NCBI RefSeq assembly: GCF_003472385.1
Contig: NZ_QRLV01000007.1
Span: 49,465-113,464, forward strand
Source of the DNA: Sutterella sp. AM11-39
Lineage (GTDB): Bacteria; Pseudomonadota; Gammaproteobacteria; Burkholderiales; Burkholderiaceae_F
Length of the DNA stretch: 64,000 bases
Direction of reading: 5' to 3'
The stretch's first letter is position 1; the number at the start of each line of letters is the position of its first letter. Positions 63,867-64,000 of the stretch are shown here, one piece after another. The translations under genes and the position numbers were made by a program. The notes beneath the pieces were generated by a model, which searched no databases, was not told where the DNA came from, and saw nothing but the letters and a program-made list of their open reading frames with translations.

Positions 63867-64000
63867 CCCAGCCTATGTCGTGCCTGTTTTTACAGTAGAG
63901 GCCGTAAAGCCCCTGATCAGCCAGGGGATATAAGGCCGATCGTGCATCGCACGATAAAAAATCGGGCAATGCTGGCGCGTATACAAAATTTCAGGCATGA
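63867..64000. other. Window end, no gene called
   Basis: A CCCCTG/CAGGGG hairpin (63910-63927) and an ATCGTGC/GCACGAT dyad near 63940-63956 are visible. A minus-strand frame entering from the right edge gives a short peptide that I do not recognise, so I make no call. Confidence 0.3.

Overview
The window reads as chromosomal DNA of a Gram-negative, anaerobically respiring betaproteobacterium. It has trimeric-type porins ending in Phe, an autotransporter, an FNR/Anr-type regulator, oxygen-independent HemN, FeoAB iron uptake and Tat-exported molybdoenzymes. Together these suggest a gut member of the Burkholderiales such as Sutterella or Parasutterella. That placement is inference from gene content, not from a marker-gene comparison.

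Layout. 1-6.9 kb: a THUMP-type RNA methyltransferase cut by the window edge, a transporter, a tautomerase, a porin, a lipoprotein, tsaD and queC. 7.0-12.5 kb: an AT-richer accessory block between queC and feoC. It holds a secreted flavin reductase (FMN-binding plus FAD domains) divergent from a TtrS/TtrR-like two-component system, the C-terminal stump of a lost autotransporter, and a VapBC pair whose toxin has Asn in place of the first catalytic Asp. 12.5-17.3 kb: a feoA-feoA-feoB-feoC iron locus behind two tandem Fur-like boxes, and a second porin with its own Fur-like box. 17.5-23.3 kb: a beta-hydroxyacid dehydrogenase, exonuclease I, a lipoprotein, and hemN divergent from fnr with an FNR box between them.

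23.5-36.9 kb: an intact autotransporter, a long noncoding gap with a strong hairpin, a MATE exporter, class II aldolase, diacylglycerol kinase, gltBD and a YczE-like membrane protein. 37-41.7 kb: a tight run purC-purE-purK-sua5-murI. 41.7-51.3 kb: the most striking block. A perfect FNR box precedes a LysR regulator and a six-gene cluster with two different molybdopterin oxidoreductases, each with its own four-cluster ferredoxin, one TorD-type chaperone and only one cytochrome b. The Tat signal is on the catalytic subunit of the first enzyme and on the ferredoxin subunit of the second.

51.5-64 kb: a nitroreductase, a Gly/Pro-rich mini-lipoprotein, a DUF72 protein, a Spy/CpxP-like protein with a Gly/His/Cys tail, purB, an orphan MetQ-like binding protein, gltX, a LysE exporter, a P-loop kinase, azlCD, tRNA-Arg(ACG), and a LysR regulator divergent from a Tat-signal aldo/keto reductase.

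How it fits together: the accessory content is about anaerobic electron transfer and the envelope. The secreted flavin reductase and the two molybdoenzymes are candidate terminal reductases. FNR, a periplasmic-ligand two-component system and a LysR regulator are the visible control elements. All substrates are unknown from sequence alone.
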